From an uncultured Paracoccaceae bacterium (GTDB lineage Bacteria; Pseudomonadota; Alphaproteobacteria; Rhodobacterales; Rhodobacteraceae), in the NCBI GenBank assembly GCA_947496605.1, contig CANMDF010000003.1, positions 310,001-374,000 on the forward strand: 64,000 nucleotides of DNA, read 5' to 3'. Positions within the stretch are counted from its first letter, which is position 1. Each line of letters begins with the position of its first letter. The translations under genes were made by a program, and so were the position numbers. This document shows, piece by piece, positions 33,312-43,877 of the stretch. The notes beneath the pieces were generated by a model. That model searched no databases, was not told where the DNA came from, and was given only the letters and a program-made list of their open reading frames with translations.

Positions 33312-33314
33312 AGG

Positions 33315-33665
33315 TTAGTAGAGCTCCCACCCATCATCATGTGGGAGCTCACCAAACGATGTCCAACCAACACGAATGCGGGCAACTTGTGTGTCTGACC
33401 ACGTGCGGAAGACAATCGTGAAACCAGCCTCGGTAATATCTTCTGCCTGCACATCGGCGCGGATGTTTGTGTTATTGGAAATGTCCCACATGGCGATAGA
33501 TACCTGCACATGTGGTGGTGTGGCATAGGCTTGCGAAAAGACTACCTCGGCGCGCGCCTGGCGCGGGCCTTCACCACTCCACATCTGTCCATCATCCTCA
33601 AAATCCGAGAATAGAACCACTTCACCATGGTCGATGCCAACCGTGCCGCTCTCAAACCGACGCAT
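33315..33665 (-). CDS. H-type lectin domain protein
   Basis: A 116-aa protein made up almost entirely of one H-type lectin domain: FSQAYATPPHVQVSIAMWD, NIRADVQAEDITEAGFTIVF, RTWSDTQVARIRVGWTSFGE. Members of this domain bind N-acetylgalactosamine-type sugars in snail agglutinins and in Dictyostelium discoidins; short bacterial copies like this one are common in roseobacters and of unknown role. No signal peptide is visible, so export would need another route. Its last codons form a hairpin that may also terminate prs from the other strand. It diverges from the TbpB-like lipoprotein gene. Confidence 0.85.
   Translation of the reverse strand: MRRFESGTVGIDHGEVVLFSDFEDDGQMWSGEGPRQARAEVVFSQAYATPPHVQVSIAMWDISNNTNIRADVQAEDITEAGFTIVFRTWSDTQVARIRVGWTSFGELPHDDGWELY
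33321..33350. terminator. Perfect 10-bp hairpin inside the lectin gene 3' end
   Basis: GAGCTCCCAC and GTGGGAGCTC pair around a ten-base loop. The repeat starts 10 bases after the prs stop and lies within the last codons of the lectin gene. It could terminate prs, the lectin transcript or both. There is no clear T-run, so strength is uncertain. Confidence 0.55.
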
Positions 33666-33760
33666 AACCTGCCCTGCGCTTCCTTAACCGATAATAACAT
33701 TTGGTTAATGAATCACTGATAACTCAACCTTAACGATTTTGAAATGTTAGGTGAGTTGTT

Positions 33761-34516
33761 GTGAAGAAACATTGGTTGCATTGGCTAGGAACGCTGGTCG
33801 TTATGCTGGCACTGGCTGCTTGCGGAGGAGGGGGCGGCACTGGGCCTTCAAGCGGGACCAATGGTGGAACGGGTGGAAACAACGGAGATGATGATGACGG
33901 TGGCGGTGGTGGTCCGATTGAGCCCCTACCTGAAAGTCCTTTCAATCAACCCTCAGAAGACCAAGCGCTATTCTATGCATTAGATTTCCGACCCGAATTC
34001 AATGCTGTCCGTGATAATTCTGAGTTCGGGGGGGTAACGCCTTATGCGAATCTACCGCGCCCCACCATTGTGACCTTTAGCGGGTGGATGGAGCTTGCAT
34101 TTGAAACAACACCAAATGCCAGCATCCATAGTGAAGCGTTCTTAGACGTGAACATGGAGACAGGTGAGACGATGGGGAGTGCCTCGGATTTCATCGGATG
34201 GGCCTTCAACCCAAATACTCAAAGAGATGAAGTTGCGCTTTATGAAGGCGATGTATTGTTTTCTGGCGGCAGCTTGGAGACTTCTACCGATGGCACCGGA
34301 AACAGTTTCGCCATGCAGATTGATACAGCATCAGAACTGAACAATGGCCTGCAGGAATTCACAGTATCAGGGCAGATCAAAGGCGCTATCTACGGTGCCA
34401 ACGCGGATGGTATTTTTGCGTATGGAACCAGCTCTCCGCAAAGAAGCGATATCGCTCTGACGGCAAACAACGTCGTGGTTAATGGTACTGCGGGGCTATG
34501 GGCGCTAAAAGATTAG
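33761..34516 (+). CDS. Lipoprotein with TbpB-like beta-barrel
   Basis: A 251-aa lipoprotein. The signal sequence ends in the lipobox LAAC (Cys21), then a Gly/Asn/Asp-rich flexible tether (about residues 22-52) and a beta-rich domain. The segment VSGQIKGAIYGANADGIFAYGT resembles the closing strand of transferrin-binding-protein-B-type barrels (FYGPNA...), which suggests a surface-exposed solute-binding lipoprotein. The start is GTG 33761 with AGGTGA upstream. No Slam-type exporter or TonB receptor gene is nearby, so iron uptake is not supported. A strong hairpin follows. Confidence 0.75.
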   Translation: MKKHWLHWLGTLVVMLALAACGGGGGTGPSSGTNGGTGGNNGDDDDGGGGGPIEPLPESPFNQPSEDQALFYALDFRPEFNAVRDNSEFGGVTPYANLPRPTIVTFSGWMELAFETTPNASIHSEAFLDVNMETGETMGSASDFIGWAFNPNTQRDEVALYEGDVLFSGGSLETSTDGTGNSFAMQIDTASELNNGLQEFTVSGQIKGAIYGANADGIFAYGTSSPQRSDIALTANNVVVNGTAGLWALKD

Positions 34517-34530
34517 CCGCAGCCAAAACA

Positions 34531-34556
34531 AAAGGCCCCGCAAATGCAGGGCCTTT
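34531..34556. terminator. Bidirectional terminator between lipoprotein gene and atpC
   Basis: AAAGGCCCCGC and GCAGGGCCTTT pair with one mismatch around AAAT. T-rich or A-rich flanks on both sides (TTTGTT on the plus strand, TTTTGTTTTGG on the minus strand) fit termination of both convergent transcripts. Confidence 0.85.
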
Positions 34557-34575
34557 GTTCGTAATCTCAAAAGAC

Positions 34576-35001
34576 TTAGTTCTTGGCGGTCAGACCGATG
34601 TGTCCGCCGATCGCGACCATGTCTGACAACAGCTTAGCTGCGTCATCCACCGGACCCGGTTCATTCTTGAACGTCTCTTGCGCGCGGCCATAAGCGGACT
34701 TGGCATCTTCGACCATCTGATCGTAGATGTCTTGGGTCACTTCTGCCTGCGGCAAGGCTTGTTCGGCCAGAACCGACACGCCTGTCGCTGTGATCTCGGC
34801 GAAACCGCCGGATACGACATAGGCATCTGACCCGCCGCTGTGGATCACAGTCAAAACGCCGGGGCGCAATGTCGTGATCGTCGGGGCGTGATCAGCCATC
34901 GCTGTCATGTCACCGTCTGCGCCAGGGATTTGCACCTCGGTCGCCTCGACCGACGCCAAGCGGCGTTCGGGCGAGACCAGATCGAATTGTAGGTTTGCCA
35001 T
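34576..35001 (-). CDS. atpC: F1-ATP synthase epsilon subunit
   Basis: A 141-aa epsilon subunit of the F1 central stalk, which couples and can inhibit ATPase rotation. Seen: [27 protein letters not shown] at the N-terminus and the beta-sandwich motif [24 protein letters not shown]-terminal helical part ([19 protein letters not shown]) is present. It is the last gene of atpHAGDC, 21 bases after atpD, and is followed by a strong terminator. Confidence 0.96.
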   Translation of the reverse strand: MANLQFDLVSPERRLASVEATEVQIPGADGDMTAMADHAPTITTLRPGVLTVIHSGGSDAYVVSGGFAEITATGVSVLAEQALPQAEVTQDIYDQMVEDAKSAYGRAQETFKNEPGPVDDAAKLLSDMVAIGGHIGLTAKN

Positions 35002-35022
35002 GAAAGGCTCCTTACGGTTCTA

Positions 35023-36465
<1,443 letters not shown>

Positions 36466-36471
36466 TCAGTT

Positions 36472-37344
36472 CTAGAGCGCTTCCGCGCCCGAAATAATTT
36501 CAATCAGCTCGTTGGTAATGACGGCCTGTCGCGAGCGGTTGTATTGGATGGTCAGCTTGTCGATCATTTCGCCAGCGTTGCGTGTCGCGTTGTCCATTGC
36601 GGACATCCGCGCGCCTTGCTCGGACGCTGCGTTTTCAAGCAGAGCTGAGAAGATCGCAGTAGCCACACCACGTGGCAGAAGATCTGCAAGGATTTCTTCT
36701 TCGCTTGGCTCGTAATCGTACAAAGTTGCTTCTGCATCCTCAGTGGTTTCAAATTTGGCCGGGATGATCTGCTGAGCGGTTGGGTGTTGGGTTACAACAT
36801 TCTCAAACCGCGCAAAGAAGATCGTCGCGACGTCAAATTCTTCACCGTCAAAGCGTGCAAGCACATCCTTGGCGATCCCTTGCGCATCCGCATAACCCAG
36901 ACGCTTTACAGCGGACAGATCAACGTGGCCGACAAAGTGGTCACCCAGATCGCGTTTGATCGCATCGCGGCCTTTTTTACCAACGGTCAAAACCTTAACA
37001 GTCTTGCCTTCAGCCAACAGCTTCGCCGCATGCGCTTTGGCAAGCTTGGCGATGTTGCCGTTAAAGCCACCACACAGCCCGCGCTCTGCCGTCATAACGA
37101 TCAGCAGTTGCACCTGATCGCTGCCCGTACCAGACAGCAACTTTGGTGCCGCTTCTGAGCCTGCTGACCCCGCCGCGAGGCCCGCCATCACAGCGTTGAA
37201 ACGCTCTGTGTAGGGGCGCGACGATTCAGCTGCGTCTTGGGCGCGGCGCAATTTTGCGGCCGCGACCATCTGCATGGCCTTCGTGATCTTGCGGGTCGAT
37301 TTGACCGACGCGATCCGATTTTTCAGGTCCTTAAGATTAGGCAC
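36472..37344 (-). CDS. atpG: F1-ATP synthase gamma subunit
   Basis: The rotor-shaft gamma subunit (290 aa). The N-terminal coiled coil [33 protein letters not shown] and the C-terminal [21 protein letters not shown] and [16 protein letters not shown] are diagnostic in their order; shorter pieces of these motifs are enough to recognise the family. The start is GTG 37344 with AAGGAG 8 bases upstream. It lies between atpA and atpD, each about 24 bases away. Confidence 0.97.
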   Translation of the reverse strand: MPNLKDLKNRIASVKSTRKITKAMQMVAAAKLRRAQDAAESSRPYTERFNAVMAGLAAGSAGSEAAPKLLSGTGSDQVQLLIVMTAERGLCGGFNGNIAKLAKAHAAKLLAEGKTVKVLTVGKKGRDAIKRDLGDHFVGHVDLSAVKRLGYADAQGIAKDVLARFDGEEFDVATIFFARFENVVTQHPTAQQIIPAKFETTEDAEATLYDYEPSEEEILADLLPRGVATAIFSALLENAASEQGARMSAMDNATRNAGEMIDKLTIQYNRSRQAVITNELIEIISGAEAL

Positions 37345-37368
37345 GTGTTCGTCTCCTTACCTTAAGAA

Positions 37369-38904
37369 TTAAGCGAAATCGGCTGCGAATGCGTCCAAAG
37401 CGGCTTTGATCTTGGCCTCTGCATCACCTTTGATCTTTGGATCTTCTTTGGTGATCATGTCCAACACGTCAGACGCGTTTGTGCGCAGGTGCTTCAACAA
37501 ACCAGCCTCAAAGCGGCCCACGTCGGTGACGTCCAGCTTATCAAGATAGCCTTTTGTACCTGCGTAAATCACGCAAACGATCTCGGCGTTGGTCAGTGGC
37601 GAATACTGCGCCTGCTTCATCAGCTCTGTCAGACGGGCACCACGGTTCAGCAACTGCTGTGTGGCGGCATCCAGATCGGAACCGAACTGCGCAAAGGCAG
37701 CCATTTCGCGGTACTGCGCAAGCTCAAGCTTAACAGGACCAGCAACTGACTTCATTGAGTTCGTCTGGGCAGATGAACCAACACGCGAAACGGACAAACC
37801 AGTGTTCACCGCAGGGCGGATACCTTGGTAGAACAATTCTGTTTCCAAGAAGATCTGACCATCCGTGATCGAAATCACGTTTGTCGGAATAAACGCAGAC
37901 ACGTCACCACCCTGGGTTTCGATGATCGGCAGCGCCGTCAACGACCCGGACCCGTTGTCTTCGTTCAGCTTTGATGAACGCTCGAGCAGGCGGGAGTGAA
38001 GATAGAAAACGTCACCAGGATACGCTTCACGCCCTGGTGGGCGACGCAGAAGCAAGGACATCTGGCGATAAGACACAGCCTGCTTGGACAAATCATCATA
38101 GATGATCAGCGCGTGGCGGCCATTGTCGCGGAAGTGCTCGGCCATTGTTGTCGCAGCATATGGTGCAAGGAACTGCATCGGTGCTGGGTCAGAGGCAGTA
38201 GCTGCCACAACGATGGAATATTCAATCGCGCCGCTCTCTTCGAGCTTCTTCACCAACTGTGCAACAGTTGAACGCTTTTGACCGATTGCCACGTAAACAC
38301 AGTACAGCTTGTCGTACTCTGTTTCAGCTTTGTCGTTGTAAGATTTCTGGTTCAGGATCGAATCCAACGCCACAGCAGTCTTACCTGTCTGACGGTCACC
38401 AATGATCAGCTCGCGCTGGCCACGGCCAATTGGGATCATCGCATCAACAGACTTCAGACCAGTCGCCATCGGCTCGTGGACCGATTTACGTGGAATAATG
38501 CCCGGCGCTTTGGAATCTGCAATCGCGCGGTTCTTTGTTTTGATCGGGCCTTTGCCGTCCAGCGGGTTACCCAGACCGTCAACAACACGACCCAGCAGTT
38601 CGTCACCAACAGGCACGTCAACGATTGAGTTGGTGCGCTTAACAGTGTCGCCTTCTTTGATGTCACGGTCGGAACCGAAGATAACAACACCGACGTTGTC
38701 AGCTTCAAGGTTCAAAGCCATTCCGCGGATACCACCGGGGAATTCAACCATCTCACCGGCTTGTACGTTATCAAGACCGTAAACACGGGCAATACCGTCA
38801 CCTACGCTCAAGACGCGGCCAACTTCGGCCACTTCGGCTTCTTGACCGAAGTTTTTAATCTGGTCCTTTAGGATCGCAGAAATTTCAGACGCTTGGATCG
38901 CCAT
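37369..38904 (-). CDS. atpA: F1-ATP synthase alpha subunit
   Basis: The non-catalytic nucleotide-binding alpha subunit (511 aa). The N-terminus [20 protein letters not shown], Walker [37 protein letters not shown] and [20 protein letters not shown] are characteristic, as is [17 protein letters not shown]. The ATG directly follows the atpH stop (TAAATG), so the genes are closely linked in translation. Length is standard for alphaproteobacteria. Confidence 0.98.
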   Translation of the reverse strand: MAIQASEISAILKDQIKNFGQEAEVAEVGRVLSVGDGIARVYGLDNVQAGEMVEFPGGIRGMALNLEADNVGVVIFGSDRDIKEGDTVKRTNSIVDVPVGDELLGRVVDGLGNPLDGKGPIKTKNRAIADSKAPGIIPRKSVHEPMATGLKSVDAMIPIGRGQRELIIGDRQTGKTAVALDSILNQKSYNDKAETEYDKLYCVYVAIGQKRSTVAQLVKKLEESGAIEYSIVVAATASDPAPMQFLAPYAATTMAEHFRDNGRHALIIYDDLSKQAVSYRQMSLLLRRPPGREAYPGDVFYLHSRLLERSSKLNEDNGSGSLTALPIIETQGGDVSAFIPTNVISITDGQIFLETELFYQGIRPAVNTGLSVSRVGSSAQTNSMKSVAGPVKLELAQYREMAAFAQFGSDLDAATQQLLNRGARLTELMKQAQYSPLTNAEIVCVIYAGTKGYLDKLDVTDVGRFEAGLLKHLRTNASDVLDMITKEDPKIKGDAEAKIKAALDAFAADFA

Positions 38905-39465
38905 TTATCCGACCTCTTTCATTGTGTTCTGGAGTGCGTTGAGCTTGGAGGCGATTGACGTATCAATCATCTTTGAGCCCACTTTTACAATAAGACCGCC
39001 GATGATGCTTTCATCGACGGTTTCTTTGATGGTTACTGATTTGCCCACTTGGGACTTCAGCGTCGCGGCAAGCTTGTCAGCCTGCGCCTTTGTCAGTTTT
39101 TTCGCTGATGTGACTTCTGCAGTCACTTCACCGCGCTCTTCGGACAGCATGTCCTGCAGAACGGCGATCAGCTGTGGCAACACAAACAAACGGCGCTTGC
39201 TTGCGAGCAGCGCCAATACATTGCTTGTGGTGGCAGAGAGTTTCATTTTCTTCGCAACGGCGGCGATTGCGGTTGACTGTTCTTCCCGGCTGTAAAGCGG
39301 GGACGACAGCAATGTACGCAGATCGGCGCTTTCGCCCATTGCGGCCTCAAGGGCAGCAACATCTGATTCGAGTGCTTTGATCGCCTTGCCTTCTTTGGCG
39401 AGGTCGAACACAGCGGTTGCATAGCGCGCGGCGATGCCTGTCGAAATACCAGCAGTTTCGGACAC
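38905..39465 (-). CDS. atpH: F1-ATP synthase delta subunit
   Basis: The peripheral-stalk delta subunit (186 aa), linking F1 to the b subunits of F0. Seen: [20 protein letters not shown] at the N-terminus and [23 protein letters not shown] near the C-terminus, which is the OSCP/delta signature. I choose GTG 39465 because GGAAGG lies 6 bases upstream and family N-termini begin here; a longer reading from 39531 has no support. It is the first gene of atpHAGDC; F0 genes (atpI, B, E) are not in this window, as is usual for alphaproteobacteria. Confidence 0.95.
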   Translation of the reverse strand: MSETAGISTGIAARYATAVFDLAKEGKAIKALESDVAALEAAMGESADLRTLLSSPLYSREEQSTAIAAVAKKMKLSATTSNVLALLASKRRLFVLPQLIAVLQDMLSEERGEVTAEVTSAKKLTKAQADKLAATLKSQVGKSVTIKETVDESIIGGLIVKVGSKMIDTSIASKLNALQNTMKEVG

Positions 39466-39721
39466 GTGGAGCCTTCCGATATCTTGGGCCCGGACCCGCA
39501 TAACCCAGAGTGATGGGCAGCGAATGGGCAACTTCCTTGGCCCTCACAAAAACGCGAGAGCGGCAAAATCTTGCGCGATGTAGCAGAGCCCTGTTGGTGC
39601 CGCAAGCACCCTGCGACAAGATTCCACCGCGTGCACCCGCATATGGTGCGTTCATTGCAGATGAACAGGGATTTGGCCCAAATAACTTGCGATTTTCCAC
39701 ATTTCCCTGCCGCCATAGAAA
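39466..39721 (-). promoter_or_regulatory. Leader/promoter region of the atp operon
   Basis: This part of the 337-base gap upstream of atpH has no gene I can support. It must hold the operon promoter. Two perfect inverted repeats are present: GGTGC/GCACC around CGCAA (39596-39610) and GTTCAT/ATGAAC around TGCAG (39650-39666). On the minus strand a weak -35/-10 pair, CTTGCG and TACATC 18 bases apart, overlaps the first repeat. Assignment of the promoter is tentative. Confidence 0.35.
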
Positions 39722-39749
39722 AAACGCGACACCCCAAGGTGCCGCGTTT
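39722..39749 (-). terminator. Rho-independent terminator of the DUF2793 gene
   Basis: AAACGCG and CGCGTTT plus an inner CACC/GGTG pair form an 11-pair stem with one mismatch and a four-base loop. On the minus strand the stem runs into TTTTTTC, a proper T-tract. It lies 54 bases after the stop of the DUF2793 gene. Confidence 0.85.
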
Positions 39750-39802
39750 CTTGAATTTTGGCATGAACCGCATGGCTCAAGGGAATCGTTTCATCAGGGT
39801 TG

Positions 39803-40153
39803 TTAAGAAATCCCGGCCAACATCGCCCAAGAACTGCCTGTATAGACCTGCAATTCGGAATCGTCCTTGACCCAAGCCATCCAACCTTCTTTCGGCGTCA
39901 CGAAAAGCCAACCACCCCCGCGCCATGTCGCGATTTTGCCAGCCTGCCCTGCCCAATCACCCGTTGGTGCGGCAGAAAGCGCCCATGCCTGCCCTTCACT
40001 GGGCGCCGGTAGCGGCGTGGAGGCATCACTGCCTTCCAGTGTGAGCTGCACAATCATATCCAGCAGTTCAATGGCCTCATTATGGGTCACGTGCTTTTGT
40101 GCCTGTGCTGGCATGATGAATGGCAATGCAAGGTTGGGGGTTTGGTCTGACAT
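39803..40153 (-). CDS. DUF2793 domain protein
   Basis: A 116-aa protein consisting of one DUF2793 domain: LALPFIMPAQAQKHVTHNEAIELLD, then GQAWALSAAPTGDWAGQAGKIATW and GWLFVTPKEGWMAWVKDD. This domain is found in alphaproteobacterial prophage and gene-transfer-agent tail-associated proteins, usually longer than here; this copy stands alone, with no phage genes near. GAAGG is upstream of ATG 40153. It is divergent from gmd and monocistronic, with its own terminator. Function unknown. Confidence 0.85.
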   Translation of the reverse strand: MSDQTPNLALPFIMPAQAQKHVTHNEAIELLDMIVQLTLEGSDASTPLPAPSEGQAWALSAAPTGDWAGQAGKIATWRGGGWLFVTPKEGWMAWVKDDSELQVYTGSSWAMLAGIS

Positions 40154-40238
40154 GTTCGGTGCGCCTTCCGCAGGAAATGGGTTCGTGCGCAGTATTTTTC
40201 CCAAACTGTCAGAATTTTCTTACACCACCGTACGTCAA

Positions 40239-40253
40239 TTAACGGAACCTTAA
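40239..40253. promoter_or_regulatory. CtrA-like box upstream of gmd
   Basis: TTAA CGGAACC TTAA fits the CtrA TTAA-N7-TTAA arrangement exactly. It ends 54 bases before the gmd ATG, in the divergent region shared with the DUF2793 gene. Another TTAA occurs at 40275-40278. Regulation of exopolysaccharide synthesis by CtrA is an inference. Confidence 0.4.
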
Positions 40254-40307
40254 GACCTCTCAGCGCAGGAATAGTTAATAACAACTTTACGTTGCATGTG
40301 AGGGCCA

Positions 40308-41432
40308 ATGTCGAAAACTGCGCTAATTACTGGAATTACAGGTCAGGATGGCTCTTACCTTGCCGAACTTTTGTTAAACAAAGGATACGAAGTCCACGGC
40401 ATCAAACGCCGCTCATCTTCGCTGAACACCGAACGGGTCGATCACATCTATCAAGATCGACAAACCGACGATGCGCAGTTGACCCTGCACTATGGTGATC
40501 TGACCGACAGCTCTAACCTGACGCGTATTCTGTCTGAGGTGCAGCCGGACGAAGTTTATAACCTCGGCGCGCAAAGCCATGTCGCCGTCAGCTTTGACAC
40601 CCCCGAATATACGGCCGACGTCGACGCACTTGGCACCCTGCGACTGCTTGAGGCGATCCGCTTTCTGAAGCTGGAAAAGAAAACACGGTTCTATCAGGCC
40701 TCGACATCTGAACTCTACGGAGAGGTTCAGCAGACCCCGCAAACCGAGCTGACGCCTTTCCATCCACGCAGCCCTTATGCGGTGGCCAAGCTTTATGCCT
40801 TTTGGGCCTGCGTCAATTACCGCGAAGCGTATGGCATGTATGCCTGCAATGGCATCCTGTTTAATCACGAAAGCCCGCGTCGCGGCGAAACCTTTGTGAC
40901 CCGCAAAATCACGCGCGGCCTATCCCACATTGCGATGGGGCTGCAAGATTGTTTGTATTTGGGAAACCTCGACGCCAAGCGCGATTGGGGGCACGCCAAG
41001 GACTTTGTCGAAATGCAATGGCGCATGCTGCAGCAGGACAGCCCCGAAGACTACGTCATCGCGACCGGCGTTCAGCATTCTGTCCGCGATTTCGTCACAT
41101 GGACTGCCGCAGAACTGGGCATTCAACTGGCGTTCAGCGGCAAAGGCGTAAATGAGATTGCGACGGTGGCGGCTGTGAATTCGAACCGCGCGCCCCACGT
41201 GCGTTGCGGTGATGTGGTGATGCGCGTCGACCCACGCTACTTTCGGCCCGCTGAGGTTGAGACACTTTTGGGCGACCCGACGAAGGCAAAGAAGCAACTT
41301 GGCTGGACCCCCACCTACACACCACAAGAGCTTTGCGCCGAGATGGTCGCAGAAGACCTGAGAGGCGCCCAGCGCCACGCCATCCTTAAGGAACACGGCA
41401 TGGACGACATGCCTATGGCGATGGAGGCATAG
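40308..41432 (+). CDS. gmd: GDP-mannose 4,6-dehydratase
   Basis: Gmd (374 aa) converts GDP-mannose to GDP-4-keto-6-deoxymannose, first step to GDP-L-fucose. It is an extended SDR: NADP loop [17 protein letters not shown], then [12 protein letters not shown], the active site STSELYG and [12 protein letters not shown] (Tyr and Lys), and the substrate region [24 protein letters not shown] precedes the ATG. It is first in the gmd-fcl-manC-galE run; fcl follows after three bases. A CtrA-like box lies upstream. Confidence 0.96.
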   Translation: MSKTALITGITGQDGSYLAELLLNKGYEVHGIKRRSSSLNTERVDHIYQDRQTDDAQLTLHYGDLTDSSNLTRILSEVQPDEVYNLGAQSHVAVSFDTPEYTADVDALGTLRLLEAIRFLKLEKKTRFYQASTSELYGEVQQTPQTELTPFHPRSPYAVAKLYAFWACVNYREAYGMYACNGILFNHESPRRGETFVTRKITRGLSHIAMGLQDCLYLGNLDAKRDWGHAKDFVEMQWRMLQQDSPEDYVIATGVQHSVRDFVTWTAAELGIQLAFSGKGVNEIATVAAVNSNRAPHVRCGDVVMRVDPRYFRPAEVETLLGDPTKAKKQLGWTPTYTPQELCAEMVAEDLRGAQRHAILKEHGMDDMPMAMEA

Positions 41433-41435
41433 ACT

Positions 41436-42404
41436 ATGCGGATTTTTCTGGCAGGCCATAACGGCATGGTTGGCAGCGCTATTTTGCGCAAACTGGTCGC
41501 GACAGGCGAACATGATGTGATCACGGCGACCCATGCGTCCCTCGATTTGACCGATCAAGCGTCGGTGCGGTCATTTGTTTGGGCAAAGCGGCCTGATCTT
41601 GTGATCATCGCAGCTGCGAAGGTGGGTGGCATCTTAGCGAACGACACGCGACCGGCTGACTTTATCCAAGACAACCTAATGATCGCCAGCAATCTGATTC
41701 ACGAAGCCCATGCCGCGGGCGTACAGCGCCTGATCCAACTGGGGTCATCCTGCATCTATCCGCGCGATACACCCCAACCGATCCCCGAAAGTGCGCTAAT
41801 GACAGGGCCGTTAGAGCCGACGAACGAACCCTATGCACTGGCCAAGATCGCCGCGATCAAGCTGTGTGAAAGCTATAACCGCCAATATGGACGCGACTAC
41901 CGGTCGTTAATGCCCACAAACCTTTATGGCCCCGGTGATAATTTCCACGAAAACCACGCCCATGTACTGCCCAGCTTGCTGCGCCGTTATGATGATGCAG
42001 CGCGGAGTGCGCAGCGTTCTGTCACGATTTGGGGCACAGGTGCGCCACGACGTGAATTCTTGCATGTCGATGATCTGGCGGATGCGGTTCTGTTCACGAT
42101 GGGCCTCAGCAAGGAACGCTATGAGGCCGCAACCAAGCCAATGCAAAGCCACCTGAACATCGGAACAGGCAAAGACATCAGCATACTGGCATTGGCCCAT
42201 ATGGTCGCTGATCTGACCGGGTTTCGCCAAAAGACAAACACCGACCCCAGCAAACCTGACGGGACGCCGCGCAAGTTGTTGGATACCTCAGTGATGCAGG
42301 GTTTGGGATGGGCGCCAAAGATCTCACTGCGTGAGGGCCTTGCGCAAACCTATGACTGGTACTGCGCGATGCAGGACACAGGCCAAGAAATGCGCGCATC
42401 ATGA
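41436..42404 (+). CDS. fcl: GDP-L-fucose synthase
   Basis: Fcl/WcaG (322 aa) epimerises and reduces the Gmd product to GDP-L-fucose with NADPH. Seen: FLAGHNGMVGSAILRKL (Rossmann loop), AAAKVGGILANDTRPADFI, LGSSCIYPRDTPQPIPE and the active-site NEPYALAKIAAIKLCE with Tyr and Lys. Length is typical. Its stop overlaps the start of manC (ATGA), so the genes are coupled. Confidence 0.95.
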   Translation: MRIFLAGHNGMVGSAILRKLVATGEHDVITATHASLDLTDQASVRSFVWAKRPDLVIIAAAKVGGILANDTRPADFIQDNLMIASNLIHEAHAAGVQRLIQLGSSCIYPRDTPQPIPESALMTGPLEPTNEPYALAKIAAIKLCESYNRQYGRDYRSLMPTNLYGPGDNFHENHAHVLPSLLRRYDDAARSAQRSVTIWGTGAPRREFLHVDDLADAVLFTMGLSKERYEAATKPMQSHLNIGTGKDISILALAHMVADLTGFRQKTNTDPSKPDGTPRKLLDTSVMQGLGWAPKISLREGLAQTYDWYCAMQDTGQEMRAS

Positions 42405-43816
42405 CGATTACGCCCGTTATCCTTTGTGGCGGATCAGGCACCCGGCTTTGGCCCTTGTCACGCAAAAGCTATCCCAAGCAGTTTTCACCACTTGTCGGGC
42501 AGGACAGCCTTTTCCAAACCTGCGCTAAACGGCTGAACAATGACAACTTTACAGCCCCGGTGATTGTCACAGGTGACCCGTTCCGTTTTGTCGTGCTGCA
42601 ACAGCTGCGTGATGCCGGGATCGAACCTGACACCGTGCTGATTGAACCGGTTGGCCGTGATACAGCCCCCGCAATCATCGCAGCCGCCTTGCAGGTGGCC
42701 GAAAGTGATCCTGATGCGATGCTGCTCATCGCACCCTCGGATCACCTGATCCCAGATGAGGCCGCCTTTCGCGCCAGCATTGATGCGGCGATCCCGGCGG
42801 CGCTGGCAGGTCAGTTGGTCACCTTTGGGATCAAACCCAATCATGCTGAAACGGGGTACGGCTATCTTGAGCTTGAACCTGAAACGCAAGACAGCACCAC
42901 CCCGGTGCCCCTGCGCCGTTTCATCGAAAAGCCCGCCCCGGCCGAGGCAGCCGAGATGATTTTGGCCGGAAATTTCCTTTGGAACGCAGGGATATTCCTG
43001 TTCACAGCCAAAGCGATCATCGCGGCCTACCGTACCCATGCGAAAAAGATCTATGAAAACGTGAAAGCCGCACTTGATGACGGCTTGACGGACCTGTCAT
43101 TCCTACGGCTTGCGTCGGGTCCTTGGGGCGACACAGACGCGATTTCAGTTGATTATGCGATCATGGAAAAGGCGGCGAACCTTTGTGTCGTGCCCTATCA
43201 CGGCAGGTGGTCTGATCTGGGCGATTGGGCCGCCGTTTGGCGCGAAACACAGGCCGACAGTGTGGCGGTGGCAGGCGATGCGACTGCAATTGATTGTCAT
43301 GATGTATTGCTACGGTCCGAAGTCGAAGGTCAAAGCCTGATCGGGATTGGGTTAGAGGATATTGTGGCGGTCGCGATGCCAGACGCCGTTCTGATCAGCC
43401 ACAAAGATCGCGCCCAAGACGTGAAACTTGCGGTCAAGACGCTGAAGGACAGAGGCAGCAAACAGGCCGAGGTGTTTCCCAAGGATCACCGACCCTGGGG
43501 GTGGTTTGAAAGTCTTGCCACGGGCGACAGGTTTCAAGTCAAACGCATCGTCGTAAACCCCGGTGCGGCACTGTCTTTGCAATCCCATCACCACCGCTCA
43601 GAGCATTGGATCGTTGTGCAAGGTACCGCCAGCGTGACAGTCGGCAACAAGGTTGACCTGATTACGGAAAACCAGTCGATCTACATCCCCCTCGGAACAC
43701 GGCACCGGTTGGAAAACCCCGGCAAGCTGCCCATGATCCTGATCGAGGTGCAAACAGGCGCCTATTTGGACGAAGACGATATCATCCGTCACGAAGACAT
43801 CTATGCCCGCGCCTAA
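42401..43816 (+). CDS. manC: Mannose-1-phosphate guanylyltransferase/mannose-6-phosphate isomerase
   Basis: A 471-aa bifunctional type II enzyme. The N-terminal nucleotidyltransferase starts with VILCGGSGTRLWPLSRKSYP and has VLIEPVGRDTAPAIIAAA and the sugar-phosphate motif RFIEKPAPAEA. The C-terminal cupin isomerase domain shows DHRPWGWFESLATGDRFQVK and LSLQSHHHRSEHWIVVQGTA with metal-binding His. It supplies GDP-mannose for Gmd. It overlaps fcl by four bases; galE follows after 61 bases with its own ribosome-binding site. Confidence 0.96.
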   Translation: MTITPVILCGGSGTRLWPLSRKSYPKQFSPLVGQDSLFQTCAKRLNNDNFTAPVIVTGDPFRFVVLQQLRDAGIEPDTVLIEPVGRDTAPAIIAAALQVAESDPDAMLLIAPSDHLIPDEAAFRASIDAAIPAALAGQLVTFGIKPNHAETGYGYLELEPETQDSTTPVPLRRFIEKPAPAEAAEMILAGNFLWNAGIFLFTAKAIIAAYRTHAKKIYENVKAALDDGLTDLSFLRLASGPWGDTDAISVDYAIMEKAANLCVVPYHGRWSDLGDWAAVWRETQADSVAVAGDATAIDCHDVLLRSEVEGQSLIGIGLEDIVAVAMPDAVLISHKDRAQDVKLAVKTLKDRGSKQAEVFPKDHRPWGWFESLATGDRFQVKRIVVNPGAALSLQSHHHRSEHWIVVQGTASVTVGNKVDLITENQSIYIPLGTRHRLENPGKLPMILIEVQTGAYLDEDDIIRHEDIYARA

Positions 43817-43877
43817 GCCTAGGTTGAACCCAACTGCCCGACTGCCTAGAACTGTCCGACATTAATTGGAGACAGAC

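Noticed and set aside
33684-33710. CtrA-like site between lectin and lipoprotein genes
   Set aside because: TTAACC and GGTTAA half-sites occur, but the spacing is 17 bases rather than 7.
39803-40153. Prophage or gene transfer agent remnant suggested by DUF2793
   Set aside because: No other phage-type gene lies nearby, and flanking genes are core metabolism.
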